Shown here piece after piece: positions 23,546-31,943 of a DNA stretch of 32,904 nt. Both the position numbers and the translations under genes were made by a program. The stretch comes from Burkholderia sp. 4M9327F10 (GTDB taxonomy: Bacteria > Pseudomonadota > Gammaproteobacteria > Burkholderiales > Burkholderiaceae): contig NZ_SCNV01000078.1 in the NCBI RefSeq assembly GCF_005503145.1, positions 1-32,904 of the forward strand, written 5' to 3'. The notes below the pieces were generated by a model. That model made no database searches, was not told where the DNA came from, and worked only from the letters and a program-made list of their open reading frames with translations. Every line of letters starts with the position of its first letter. Positions within the stretch are counted from its first letter, which is position 1.

Positions 23546-23589
23546 GGCAAGGTCAGCAAAGCTTGGGAGTTAGTGACGCTTCAGATGCG

Positions 23590-23676
23590 TTAGATGCAGG
23601 AAGCGCGTAGCAGCAGACCTAGCCCGGTAGAGCGGGCTAGTAGTAGGAGGGATAGCAGGGTCTGTGCGGCAAACAT
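23590..23676 (-). CDS. leuL: Leucine leader peptide controlling leuA by attenuation
   Basis: A 28-codon open frame on the leuA strand, ending 177 bp before leuA. It starts MFAAQTLLSLLLLARS and contains ten leucines (residues 7, 8, 10-13, 19, 21-23). Six of the ten use CTA, a codon that is rare in such a GC-rich genome, which fits a leucine-starvation sensor. The mRNA segment between the two leucine clusters forms a perfect stem (CTAGCCCG 23619-23626, CGGGCTAG 23633-23640), so ribosome position would decide folding, as in classical leu operon attenuators. No strong ribosome-binding site is visible. A TTGACG hexamer lies about 40 bases upstream of the ATG and may be the -35 box, which would leave a very short 5' leader. 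Confidence 0.75.
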   Translation of the reverse strand: MFAAQTLLSLLLLARSTGLGLLLRASCI

Positions 23677-23786
23677 GGCCGTAATAGGATCACAAACGGC
23701 AGGTCGCGTCAAGCAACGCTTGCGCGGCCAACTGGTTGAGCAGGGCACGGGCAAGACCTGAGGTCGCCCTGAGCAAGGCGCGCAGG

Positions 23787-23936
23787 AGTTTGGCAGACCC
23801 GAGCCTGGCAAGCCGCAGTGCGGCGCTCATTAGCCTGGCAAACCCGAGCCTGGCAAACCCGAGCCCGGTAAAGCCGAGCCCGGTAAAGCCGAGCCCGGTA
23901 AAGCCGAGCCCACCAAACCCCAACCCGGCAAAGCCG
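23787..23936 (+). repeat. 15-bp tandem repeat array
   Basis: Seven consecutive 15-bp units run from 23832 to 23936: two copies of AGCCTGGCAAACCCG, three of AGCCCGGTAAAGCCG and two diverged copies. Two further degenerate units lie at 23787-23815 before a 16-bp interruption. The array lies between the CDF gene stop and the leuA leader. Because 15 is a multiple of three, all frames stay open through it, but no coding signals are seen. Confidence 0.85.
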
Positions 23937-23973
23937 GGGCCAACCCAAGGCACGCCGCGTACGGCGACCGTCT

Positions 23974-24651
23974 TCATTGCTCCGCCGTGCCGCCGAGCGG
24001 CCGCGCGGCCAGATCCTTCAGCGCCGTCCAGCAATTGCTGTAGCCCATGCGCAGGATCATCAGGCCGATCACACCCGCGGCGACATGGTCGAGCATCGGC
24101 ATGCCCGCCATGCTGCCGAGAATGCCGAGCGTCGCGACCAGCGCCGATACCGCGTCGACCCGTGCATGCCATGCGCTCGCCAGCAGCACGTTCGAATGGC
24201 TGCGCTGGGCTTCGGCGCGCATATAGCGGAACAGGGCTTCCTTGGCGAGCATCACGAAGACCGCCACGCCGAACGCGCTTGCACGCACGATCGCACTGAC
24301 GCTCTGGATGGTGGCGGGTTCGATGCTATGCCACAGCATCTCGCCGGCAGTGCCGATCAGCAGCACGCCGATCAACAGGTTGGCGAGCGAGGCATGGAAG
24401 CTGCCGTCGGCACTGGCGGCACGCCGGCCGGCTGCGGTAGCTGTGCCGAAAAAGATCACCGCGATGACAACGCCGTCGGCGGCGAGATCGCTAAGCGTAT
24501 GAATGCCGTCCGCCACTAGGCCGTCGGAATGCGCGAAGCGGCCGATGACGATCTGCATCATCATCAGAGCAGCATTCAGCATGGCGCTCACATAGGCAGC
24601 CTTCAAGCAGCTGCCGCGCGACTGTCGGGGACGCTCTGACGGCGATGTCAT
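23974..24651 (-). CDS. Short cation diffusion facilitator (CDF) metal transporter without C-terminal domain
   Basis: A 225-residue inner-membrane protein with six predicted helices. The CDF metal site is intact: in the second helix, SDGLVADGIHTLSD has His-x3-Asp, and in the fifth, SAWHARVDAVSAL has the second His-x3-Asp. This His-Asp/His-Asp pattern is common in Zn-transporting CDFs. The protein stops right after helix six (GYSNCWTALKDLAARPLGG), lacking the ~80-residue cytoplasmic domain of typical ~300-residue members. Short CDFs of this kind exist, so it may be functional; truncation is the alternative. Immediately downstream lies the 15-bp repeat array. Exchange of metal for protons out of the cytosol is inferred from the family. 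Confidence 0.85.
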   Translation of the reverse strand: MTSPSERPRQSRGSCLKAAYVSAMLNAALMMMQIVIGRFAHSDGLVADGIHTLSDLAADGVVIAVIFFGTATAAGRRAASADGSFHASLANLLIGVLLIGTAGEMLWHSIEPATIQSVSAIVRASAFGVAVFVMLAKEALFRYMRAEAQRSHSNVLLASAWHARVDAVSALVATLGILGSMAGMPMLDHVAAGVIGLMILRMGYSNCWTALKDLAARPLGGTAEQ

Positions 24652-24781
24652 TGGGTGGACGGTTCTTGGTGTAATGCAAGCAAGCTAACCGTCCAACGTT
24701 GCGCGGATGTGACAGGGCGAGCGAGCGCGGCTGTCTGGGGCGTCAGGCGTTACATCATGGATCGCGAGCGCGGCTTCATTT

Positions 24782-25681
24782 TCAGCGCTGCGGCGAGCGC
24801 GTTCTCGCCTGCGTCAGGTGCCGCTGCATCAGCGCCGCGGCCCAGTCGAAATCGCCCTTTTCGAGCGCATCGATAATCTGCAGATGCTCAGTGCATGACA
24901 CAACATGCCATGGACCGCGGAGGTGGGCGACGTGCTCGTCGAGCCGCCGCATCTGGTTCTGCTGCTGCACCGCCTGCAAGATAAAGCGATTGCCGGAGAA
25001 GCGCGCGATCATCTCGTGAAACTCGGCATTGAGCGCAAACAGCTCGGCGGCGCCTAGCGGCTCGTTGGGGTGGTCGATCAGGCGTTGATGCGCTTCGCGC
25101 AAGCGCGCCAGCTGCACCGGGTCGACCCGGAAGCCCGGCTCGCGGATCGCGCCGCACTCGATGATCATGCGAAAACGGTAGCTCTCCGACATCGCGTCCG
25201 GCGTATTCATCGACGGCAAAAAGCGCCAGCCGTGGCCTTTGCGCTTTTCGATCAGGCTGTCCGAAGCAAGTTGTACGAGCGCCTTGGTCAATACGCTGCG
25301 CGATGCGCCGTAGCGCTCCAGCAGATCTTTCTCTGTCCATGCGATCGGCAGGCGCTCATGGGCGTAGTCGTCCAGCATCTGACGGCACAGCTCGTCGCTC
25401 GTGATGTTGTCGCCAAAACGCGGCACGCTTTGCGGCGGCGTTTGCGTGACGAACACACCTTCCTGGGCGCGAAAATCTGCGAGTCCGTGGCCAGCGATCA
25501 ACTGCAGCGCCTTGCGGACCGGCGTGCGCGACACCTGAAATTCGTCGGCGAGCGCGTTCTCGGACAGATGCTGCCCGGGCTGCAGTTCACCGTTGACGAT
25601 CCGCTGGCTGATGCGGCGCGCCAGGTCCACTTGCAGCGGACTGAAATTCGAAGCGTCGGCGGTGGAATCAGGTGAGTTCAT
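24782..25681 (-). CDS. GntR-family regulator with two winged-helix domains plus FCD domain
   Basis: A 299-residue transcription regulator. The first winged helix (about 15-80) is a standard GntR domain: RRISQRIVNGELQPGQHLSENALADEFQVSRTPVRKAL. Residues ~95-155 look like a second, diverged winged helix (ERLPIAWTEKDLLERYGASRSVLTKALVQLASDSLIEKRKGHGWRFLP). The C-terminal FCD ligand domain (about 165-290) follows, with NAEFHEMIARFSGN (Asn218/His222), His266 and His288 as likely metal or ligand residues. Ordinary FadR/FCD proteins have one DNA-binding domain and ~230 residues. It lies downstream of, and in the same direction as, the aminotransferase gene (187-bp gap) and probably controls the catabolic cluster at 25.9-32.9 kb. 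Confidence 0.9.
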   Translation of the reverse strand: MNSPDSTADASNFSPLQVDLARRISQRIVNGELQPGQHLSENALADEFQVSRTPVRKALQLIAGHGLADFRAQEGVFVTQTPPQSVPRFGDNITSDELCRQMLDDYAHERLPIAWTEKDLLERYGASRSVLTKALVQLASDSLIEKRKGHGWRFLPSMNTPDAMSESYRFRMIIECGAIREPGFRVDPVQLARLREAHQRLIDHPNEPLGAAELFALNAEFHEMIARFSGNRFILQAVQQQNQMRRLDEHVAHLRGPWHVVSCTEHLQIIDALEKGDFDWAAALMQRHLTQARTRSPQR

Positions 25682-25868
25682 CGAGGACAGGTAGAGGATG
25701 TCGGCCTTGGGCGCCGACGATTTTACCCGTTCGGCGCAGCACCGGTACGTGGGGCTCAGTGCGGTCCCGGTGGCCTTTCACGCGTGCTTCATGTCGATTC
25801 GCGTGTCACGCCGGCAATGCCGGCGAAGCGGTGCGCCGTGGTGCGCTGCGTTGTGCTGTGCTGTGCGC

Positions 25869-27227
25869 TCATTGCGTCACCTCCACCTGGCTAGCTTCGA
25901 GCACCTCGGCCAGCGTGCCGAACAGGGTATCGATCTGCGCCGGTTCGATGATGAGCGGCGGAGAGAGCAGCATCGTGTCGCCGGACGAGCGGATCAGCAC
26001 GCCGCGCTCAAGGCAACGCGTATGCACGTCGAAGCCGCGCTTGCCCGGCGCGCCCGGCACGGAAGCCAGTTCCACCGCTGCCAGCAGGCCGAAATTGCGC
26101 ACATCCACGACACCGGGACAGCCGCGCAATGCATGTGCGGCGTTTTCCCATTGCGAGTGCAAGGCATTGGCGCGTTCGAACAACTGCTCGCGCCGGTAGA
26201 TGCCAAGCGCGGCGAGCCCCGCCGCGCAAGCGAGCGGGTGGCCTGAATAGGTATAGCCGTGCGCGAATTCGATGCTGTCGGCCGGCGCCTGCATCATCGC
26301 TTCATAGACGTGCTCGCGCACGAAGGTCGCGCCCATCGGCACGGCGCCATTGGTCAAGCCTTTGGCGCTGGTGATCAGATCGGGCGTCACGCCCAGCCGC
26401 TTTGCCGCGAACGAGGCACCGACGCGGCCGAACCCGCTGATCACTTCGTCGAAGATCAACAGGATGCCGTGCGCGTCGCAGATCTGCCGCAGCCGCTCCA
26501 GATAGCCGCGCGGCGGCACGAGTACGCCGGTCGAGCCGGCCACGGGTTCGACGATCACCGCGGCAATGGTCGAGGCGTCGTGCAAGGCGATCAGGCGGGT
26601 CAGTTCGTCGGCGAGGTGAGCGCCCCAATTCGGCTGCCCGCGCGAAAACGCCATCTCCGCCCGGTTATAGGTGCTGGGCAGATGATCGACGAAGGGCAGC
26701 AGGTTGCCGTACGCCTTGCGATGCCCCGCAATGCCCGACACCGACAGTCCGCCGAAGCCGACCCCGTGGTAGCCGCGTTCGCGCCCGATCAGCCGCACCC
26801 GTTGCCCCTCGCCGCGCGCACGGTGATAGGCGAGCGCGATTTTCAGCGCGGTGTCGACCGCCTCCGAGCCCGAGTTCGAGAAAAACACATTGCTGAAACC
26901 GTCCGGTGCTTCCTCGAGCAGTTCCTCCGCGTAGTCGAAGGCGAGCGGATGACCCATCTGGAACGAAGCAGCGTAGTCGAGCTGATACGCGGTGGCGGCA
27001 ATTGCATCGACGATCTCGCGGCGCCGGTGGCCGGCGTTCACGCACCACAGGCCGGCGATGCCGTCGAGCACCTGCTTGCCGTCGTCACGCCGGTAGTACA
27101 TGCCGTCGGCTTCCACGAACAGAGGAGGACGCGCGCGCTTGAAGCGGCGATTCGCGGTGAAGGGCATCCAGTAGGCGTCGAAGGACGGCGGCGCGGCGGT
27201 ATCGGCAGGGTTGGACGGGGTCTGCAT
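25869..27227 (-). CDS. Class III PLP-dependent omega-aminotransferase
   Basis: A 452-residue aminotransferase that would move an amino group from an omega-amino acid or amine to pyruvate or another oxo-acid. Fold-type I class III features are clear: FFSNSGSEAVDTALKIA (PLP phosphate loop), RGYHGVGFGGLSVSG, IVEPVAGSTGVLVPP, LLIFDEVISGFGRVG (Asp260 to the PLP pyridine nitrogen) and TSAKGLTNGAVPMGA with the Schiff-base Lys289. The opening YWMPFTANRRFK is typical of the beta-alanine/omega-amino acid:pyruvate group; the exact substrate is unknown. A start ten codons upstream (27257) is also open; 27227 fits an AAGAGA sequence better. It diverges from the C45 hydrolase gene across a 196-bp AT-rich promoter region. 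Confidence 0.92.
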   Translation of the reverse strand: MQTPSNPADTAAPPSFDAYWMPFTANRRFKRARPPLFVEADGMYYRRDDGKQVLDGIAGLWCVNAGHRRREIVDAIAATAYQLDYAASFQMGHPLAFDYAEELLEEAPDGFSNVFFSNSGSEAVDTALKIALAYHRARGEGQRVRLIGRERGYHGVGFGGLSVSGIAGHRKAYGNLLPFVDHLPSTYNRAEMAFSRGQPNWGAHLADELTRLIALHDASTIAAVIVEPVAGSTGVLVPPRGYLERLRQICDAHGILLIFDEVISGFGRVGASFAAKRLGVTPDLITSAKGLTNGAVPMGATFVREHVYEAMMQAPADSIEFAHGYTYSGHPLACAAGLAALGIYRREQLFERANALHSQWENAAHALRGCPGVVDVRNFGLLAAVELASVPGAPGKRGFDVHTRCLERGVLIRSSGDTMLLSPPLIIEPAQIDTLFGTLAEVLEASQVEVTQ

Positions 27228-27423
27228 GGGGCTGTATCTCTTGACCAAAAAGTACATGCATATTGATCTAAAATTGAAATAAAAACAACATATGGAGAGC
27301 GCCCCAAGGCCATAAACAAGAAATTTAGGGGTTTTCCCTCGCAGTTACAAATCCTGATATTGAATTTAATTTGTTTTTAGTACAGTTCAACCCAACAACC
27401 TTGCTACCAGGAGTCCAGGCAAT
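27228..27423. promoter_or_regulatory. AT-rich divergent promoter, aminotransferase / C45 hydrolase
   Basis: This spacer is strikingly AT-rich compared with its flanks. Two similar 17-bp elements face the two genes: ATATTGATCTAAAATTG (27260-27276) and ATATTGAATTTAATTTG (27357-27373), identical at 13 of 17 positions. They are candidate binding sites for the nearby GntR-type regulator. AGGAG (27409-27413) is the ribosome-binding site for the plus-strand gene. Confidence 0.45.
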
Positions 27424-28536
27424 ATGTCCGCATCCCAGGCTTTTCCGCTCGTCGAGGTCGACGGCGATCCTTTCGAGCGCGGCGCCGCGCACGGCCGTGC
27501 CGTGCCCGAGCGCGTGCTGCGCAGCGTCGCGCTGTATCGCCAGCAACTCGAACGGCGCGGCGTCGGCGTCGCGCGCCAGCGCGAACTGGCGGGCGCCATG
27601 GCGCCCGCCATCGCCGCCTTCGAGCCGGCCTATCTGGAGGAGATGCGCGGCATCGCGGCGGGGGCGCAGGTCGAGCTGGAAGACATCATCCTGATCAACT
27701 GCCGCACGGAGATGATGTTCGGCCACAACGAGATTGCGCGGGCGCGCGGCGCGCTGGATGACGGCTGCACCGGCTTTATCGTGCTGCCGCCGGCGAGCGC
27801 GACGGGCCGGCTGATGCATGGCCACAACTGGGACTGGCGCGAGGAGTGCGTCGATACCGGCATCGTGCTGCGCATGCGCCGCAGCGACGGTCCGGACCTG
27901 CTGACCTTTACCGAGGCCGGCAGTCTCGCGCGGCACGGTTTTAACAGCGCGGGCGTGTCGCTGAGCGGCAATTTCCTGACTTCGAACCGCGACTACCAGC
28001 GTCCCGCCGATGTGCCGCTCGTGCTGGTGCGGCGCAAGATGCTCGAAGCCGGGAGTATTGCGGCGGCCATGAAGGTGGTCTGGAATACGCGCCGCTTCTG
28101 CTCGAACAATCTGCTGCTCGGGCACGCGGGCGGCGAGGCCGTGGATCTCGAATGTGCGCCTGACGAGATTTTCTGGCTGACGCCGGAAAACCATATCCTG
28201 GTGCACGCGAATCACTGGATGTGTCCGGTGGCGCGCACCAAGCTCGAAGATCTCGGACTCAAGTCGGGCCCGGATACGCTGTACCGGCAGCGCCGCGTCA
28301 CGGCGGCTTTGCTGGCCGCTCAGGAGGGCGGCGGCAAGATCGACTGGCAGATCGCCAAAGCGATCCTCGCGGACGATTTCGGCAAGCCCGATAGCGTGCT
28401 GCGCTGGCCGAAAGCCGCAAGCCACGACAGCATCTCGGCCACCGTCGCCACCACGCTGATGGACCCCGAAGGCCGCACGATGTGGATTGCGCGCAAGCCT
28501 TACGAGAATCGCGAGTTCGTCGAGTACCGGCTGTGA
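27424..28536 (+). CDS. C45-family Ntn hydrolase (acyl-CoA:6-APA acyltransferase-like)
   Basis: A 370-residue protein of the peptidase C45 / acyl-coenzyme A:6-aminopenicillanic acid acyltransferase family, best known from fungal penicillin synthesis. Family landmarks are DPFERGAAHGRA near the N-terminus, YLEEMRGIAAGAQVELEDIILINCRTE, and the autoprocessing site DDGCTGFIV, where cleavage before Cys115 would free the N-terminal nucleophile. Downstream are GHNWDWREEC, EAGSLARHGFNSAGVSLSGN and NNLLLGHAGGEAVDLE. Bacterial members probably hydrolyse or transfer N-acyl groups, but few have known substrates. No signal peptide is visible. Eight bases separate its stop from the ATG of the ABC binding protein, so it is the first gene of that operon. 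Confidence 0.9.
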   Translation: MSASQAFPLVEVDGDPFERGAAHGRAVPERVLRSVALYRQQLERRGVGVARQRELAGAMAPAIAAFEPAYLEEMRGIAAGAQVELEDIILINCRTEMMFGHNEIARARGALDDGCTGFIVLPPASATGRLMHGHNWDWREECVDTGIVLRMRRSDGPDLLTFTEAGSLARHGFNSAGVSLSGNFLTSNRDYQRPADVPLVLVRRKMLEAGSIAAAMKVVWNTRRFCSNNLLLGHAGGEAVDLECAPDEIFWLTPENHILVHANHWMCPVARTKLEDLGLKSGPDTLYRQRRVTAALLAAQEGGGKIDWQIAKAILADDFGKPDSVLRWPKAASHDSISATVATTLMDPEGRTMWIARKPYENREFVEYRL

Positions 28537-28544
28537 GGCGCGGC

Positions 28545-30179
28545 ATGGACCGGTTCGGCGTCGCAAGCGTGGCGGTGCGCAGGCTCGCGTGCGGTCTGCT
28601 GGCTGGCGCAGCCTTACTGGCCGTGCCGGTCATACTGGCCGGGTGGCCGGTGCGGCAGGCGCTGGCCGCCGAGCCGGCCGGCTCGCAGCCCGAAATCCGC
28701 TTCGCCGAGGGCACGGATACGCCGACCTCGATGCCCGGCAACCAGTCGCGCAACACCAGCACCGACGACATCCTCGGCCACGTGGTCGAGTCGCTGGTGG
28801 CGCTGAAGAACGACATGTCGATTGGCCCGATGCTCGCCGATAGCTGGACCATTTCGCCCGACGGCACCACCTACACGTTCAGGCTGCGCGACGGCGTGCT
28901 GTTTCACAACGGCGCGCCGGTGACCTCGGCGGAGGTCAAATGGAGCTTCGACTACCTGATGAATCCGCACTCGGGTTTCGAGTGCCGCAGCGTCTTTTCG
29001 GGTCAGCGGGGCGTAAAGGTGCTGGCGGTGCGCACGCCCGACCCGCGCACCGTGGTGTTCGAGCTGGACCATCCGTATGCCCTGTTTCTGACCCAGATGG
29101 CCAACCCGCGCTGCCCGCTGGCGGTGCTGCATCCGAGCAGTGTGGATGCGCAGGGCCACTGGCTCAAGCCGGTCGCAACCGGCCCATACGTGTTCAGCGA
29201 ATGGCGCAAGGGCCAGTACGTGCGCTTGACGCCGTTTGCGCAATATAAGCCGCGCCCCGAGCCGCCCGACGGCATGGCCGGGGCCAAGACCGCCTATGCG
29301 CCGCTGCGCTTCGTCACGATTCCCGACGCGGCGGCCCAGAAATCGGCGTTGCTGTCGGGGCAGATCGATGCGATGTCGATTGACGAGGACGATCAGCCGG
29401 AACCCGATCCGCGCTGGCACGAGGTGGCCGGCCCGGGTGCGGCCCCCACGCTCATGCTGATGCAGACGCGCGACCCGTTGCTGGCCGATCCGCGCATGCG
29501 CCGCGCGATCGCGCTGGCGGTGGATCTGCGCAATGTGGCGAGCGCGGTGAGCAATGGTCAGGCGAGCTACAACCCGTCGCTGGTGCCCACCGTCGACCGC
29601 TTGCACGATGCCAGCGACGCCGCCGGCTATCCGTTCGATCTCGCCGAGGCGAAGCGTTTGCTGAACGCCGCAGGCTACCGTGGGCAGACGCTGCGCATCG
29701 AAGTCAACCGGCGTTATCCGGAGATGTTCCGGCTCGGCATCTATATGCAGTCGCTGCTTTCGAAGGCCGGCATTCATGCCGAACTCGACGTGGTCGAATG
29801 GGCCAAGCAACTCGCCGATTTCCGTTCGGGCAAGTTCCAGATGATGGCGTTCGAGTATTCGTCGCGCCTCGACCCTGCGCAGATATACGGCGACGTGCTC
29901 GGCGACAAGTCGAAGACGCCGATGGCGCAGTGGGAGAACCCGGCGGCCCGCGCGCTGCTCAGGAGCATCGACGGCGTGTCGGACCCGGCGCGGCGCCAGC
30001 AGACGTTCGATCAGATCCACCAGCTGATGATTGCCGACACGCCGATGCTGGTGCTGTTCGACTCGCCCAACCTGTGGCTGGTGAGCAGCCGTTTGCAGGG
30101 TTTCCAGACGTGGTCGCTCGAGCGGGTGCGGTTCTTTAACGTGAAGCGCGTCGCGCCTGTGCAGGAGGCTTCGCAATGA
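28545..30179 (+). CDS. Peptide/opine-type ABC transporter substrate-binding protein
   Basis: A 544-residue periplasmic protein of the SBP family 5 (DppA/OppA-like). A long signal peptide (about 45 residues, ending ALA-AEP) precedes the mature chain. Typical segments are VVESLVALKNDMSIGPMLADSWTISPDGTTYTFRLRDGVLFHNGAPVTSAEVKWSFDYL and ATGPYVFSEWRKGQYVRL near the middle, and RLDPAQIYGDVLGDK toward the end. It would capture peptides or related amides for the permeases downstream. The ATG at 28545 has GAGG six bases upstream; a GTG at 28533 overlapping the previous stop is an alternative. Its stop overlaps the next start (ATGA). Confidence 0.92.
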   Translation: MDRFGVASVAVRRLACGLLAGAALLAVPVILAGWPVRQALAAEPAGSQPEIRFAEGTDTPTSMPGNQSRNTSTDDILGHVVESLVALKNDMSIGPMLADSWTISPDGTTYTFRLRDGVLFHNGAPVTSAEVKWSFDYLMNPHSGFECRSVFSGQRGVKVLAVRTPDPRTVVFELDHPYALFLTQMANPRCPLAVLHPSSVDAQGHWLKPVATGPYVFSEWRKGQYVRLTPFAQYKPRPEPPDGMAGAKTAYAPLRFVTIPDAAAQKSALLSGQIDAMSIDEDDQPEPDPRWHEVAGPGAAPTLMLMQTRDPLLADPRMRRAIALAVDLRNVASAVSNGQASYNPSLVPTVDRLHDASDAAGYPFDLAEAKRLLNAAGYRGQTLRIEVNRRYPEMFRLGIYMQSLLSKAGIHAELDVVEWAKQLADFRSGKFQMMAFEYSSRLDPAQIYGDVLGDKSKTPMAQWENPAARALLRSIDGVSDPARRQQTFDQIHQLMIADTPMLVLFDSPNLWLVSSRLQGFQTWSLERVRFFNVKRVAPVQEASQ

Positions 30180-31117
30180 TCTCGTATGTTCTCAGGCGGC
30201 TCGCGATGGCGGTGCCGACCGTGCTGATTGTCGCGTTGCTCGCGTTCGGCATGATCCGCGCGATTCCAGGCGACCCCGCGACGCTCATGCTCGGCGATAT
30301 CGACGATCCGGTGCTGCTCGCCCAGATGCGCCATTCGCTCGGCCTTGACCGCTCGGTGCCGGAGCAGTTCGTGCTGTGGGTGACGCATCTGCTGCATGGA
30401 GACCTGGGCATGTCGGTGGTGCGGCATCAGCCGGTGCTCGAACTGATCCGCGAGAGCTTTCCGGTTACCGCGCAGATCGTGCTGGCCGCCACTTTCTTTG
30501 CCTGCCTGATCGCGATTCCGGCAGGCCTGATTGCCGCCTGGGCACAAAACCGCCGCACCGACTTTGCGATTGTCTTTACCACCATCCTGCTGGTGTCGAT
30601 GCCGGGTTTCTGGGTCGGCATCCTGTTGATCTGGGTCTTCGGCGTCAAGCTGCACTGGCTGCCGACCTTTGGTCTCGAGACGTTCGCGCAGGTAGGCTGG
30701 GGCACCGTCCGTTATTTCGTACTGCCGGTGATCGCCATTGTCCTCACCGAGATCGCCGCGGTCACACGGATGATGCGGGCGAGCGCCATCGAAGTGCTGC
30801 GCCTCGAATATGTGGCGCACGCTCGCGCCAAGGGGCTCTCGGAGCGGCGCGTGCTGCTGCGCCACGTGCTGCCCAATGCCTTCGGCCCGGCGCTGACGGT
30901 GATCGGTCTGATCCTCGGTCATCTGCTGGCGGGTGCGGCGGTGATCGAGACCGTGTTTACGCTGCCCGGCATGGGGCGCCTGCTGGTCGAAAGCATCTAT
31001 GCCCGCGACTACCCGGTGGTGCAGGGCTGTTTGCTGCTGATTGCACTCCTGTATGTGCTCGTCAACCTGATCGTCGATCTGCTGTATCCGGTATTCGATC
31101 CGCGAGTGAAGCTCTGA
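30176..31117 (+). CDS. ABC transporter permease, DppB/OppB type
   Basis: A 313-residue inner-membrane permease with about six helices. The N-terminal MISYVLRRLAMAVPTVLIVALLAFGMIRAIPGDPA is diagnostic of DppB-type subunits. The EAA coupling loop EVLRLEYVAHARAKGLSERRVLLRHVLPNAFGPALTVIGL is complete and followed by GAAVIETVFTLPGMGRLLVESIYARDYPVVQG. It overlaps the binding-protein stop by four bases and lies one base before the next permease gene. Confidence 0.95.
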   Translation: MISYVLRRLAMAVPTVLIVALLAFGMIRAIPGDPATLMLGDIDDPVLLAQMRHSLGLDRSVPEQFVLWVTHLLHGDLGMSVVRHQPVLELIRESFPVTAQIVLAATFFACLIAIPAGLIAAWAQNRRTDFAIVFTTILLVSMPGFWVGILLIWVFGVKLHWLPTFGLETFAQVGWGTVRYFVLPVIAIVLTEIAAVTRMMRASAIEVLRLEYVAHARAKGLSERRVLLRHVLPNAFGPALTVIGLILGHLLAGAAVIETVFTLPGMGRLLVESIYARDYPVVQGCLLLIALLYVLVNLIVDLLYPVFDPRVKL

Positions 31118-31118
31118 T

Positions 31119-31943
31119 ATGAAACTGTTCAAGCGTATCAATCTGCTGCTCGGCAGCGTGCTGGTGGGCGTGATGCTGGTGGTTGCGCTGGCCGGGCTCG
31201 TGCACACGCCGTACAACCCGATCGATGTCGATCTGTTCGCGCGCTTCGCGGCGCCTTCCGCGCAACACTGGTTCGGTACCGACGAGTTCGGCCGCGATGT
31301 CTTCTCGCGCATCATGGCGGGTGCGACCGTGAGCCTGACCATCAGCGGCGCGTCGGTGCTGTTTGCGCTTGTCGCCGGCACGCTGATCGGCATCGTCTCG
31401 GGCTACGCCGGAGGCTGGACCGACCGGCTCGTGATGATGCTCGTCGAAGCCTTGATGGCGTTTCCCGGCTTGCTGCTCGCGCTCGGCATCATGACCGTGC
31501 TGGGACCGTCGAAATGGGGCCTCGTGCTGGCGCTCGGGCTCGCCTACACGCCGGCGGTGACGCGCACTGCCCGCGCCGGTGCGCTTTCGATGCGGCAGCG
31601 CGACTTCGTGATCGCCTCGCAGGTGATGGGCAACGGCGCGCTGTGGACCCTCGGCCGCCACGTGCTGCCCAACTGCGTTACACCGCTGCTGGTGTTTTCG
31701 ACGACGCTGTTCGGCTCGGCCTTGCTGGCCGAAAGCGCCTTGAGCTTCCTCGGTCTCGGCGTGCCGCCGCCCGCGCCGACCTGGGGCGGCATGCTGGCCG
31801 ATAGCCGCAGTGCGATGGATCACGCAATCTGGCTGGCAATCTTCCCGGGTGCGATGATTTCGTTCGCACTGCTCGGCATCAACCTGCTCGGCGACGCGCT
31901 GCGCGATCTGCTCGATCCGCGCATGAAAGGGGGCCTCGCATGA
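31119..31943 (+). CDS. ABC transporter permease, DppC/OppC type
   Basis: A 274-residue second permease. It shows the DppC hallmarks HWFGTDEFGRDVFSRIMAGATVSL near the N-terminus, the EAA loop RTARAGALSMRQRDFVIASQVMGNGALWTLGRHVLPN, and the ending LGLGVPPPAPTWGGMLADSR...IFPGAMISFALLGINLLGDALRDLLDPR. It pairs with the DppB-type subunit just upstream. Its stop overlaps the ATP-binding gene start (ATGA at 31940-31943). Confidence 0.95.
   Translation: MKLFKRINLLLGSVLVGVMLVVALAGLVHTPYNPIDVDLFARFAAPSAQHWFGTDEFGRDVFSRIMAGATVSLTISGASVLFALVAGTLIGIVSGYAGGWTDRLVMMLVEALMAFPGLLLALGIMTVLGPSKWGLVLALGLAYTPAVTRTARAGALSMRQRDFVIASQVMGNGALWTLGRHVLPNCVTPLLVFSTTLFGSALLAESALSFLGLGVPPPAPTWGGMLADSRSAMDHAIWLAIFPGAMISFALLGINLLGDALRDLLDPRMKGGLA

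Larger units (their letters stand above)
23413..23973. other. leuA upstream region (leader, repeats)
   Basis: These 561 bp between the CDF transporter and leuA hold, in the order transcribed toward leuA: the 15-bp repeat array (23787-23936), a putative promoter around 23700-23725, the leucine leader peptide (23590-23676), alternative hairpins (23531-23640) and the 9-bp repeat array (23464-23508). No other gene is apparent. Confidence 0.6.

Noticed and set aside
22444..23610. A 388-codon open frame antisense to leuA and its leader
   Set aside because: No recognisable domain; its RGT-repeat tail is just the 9-bp tandem repeat read in frame. LeuA on the other strand is certain.
23832..23936. 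15-bp repeats considered as a CRISPR array or as a GLGFT-repeat protein
   Set aside because: There are no spacers between units and no cas genes; the repeat-peptide reading only reflects a unit length divisible by three, with no start signal.
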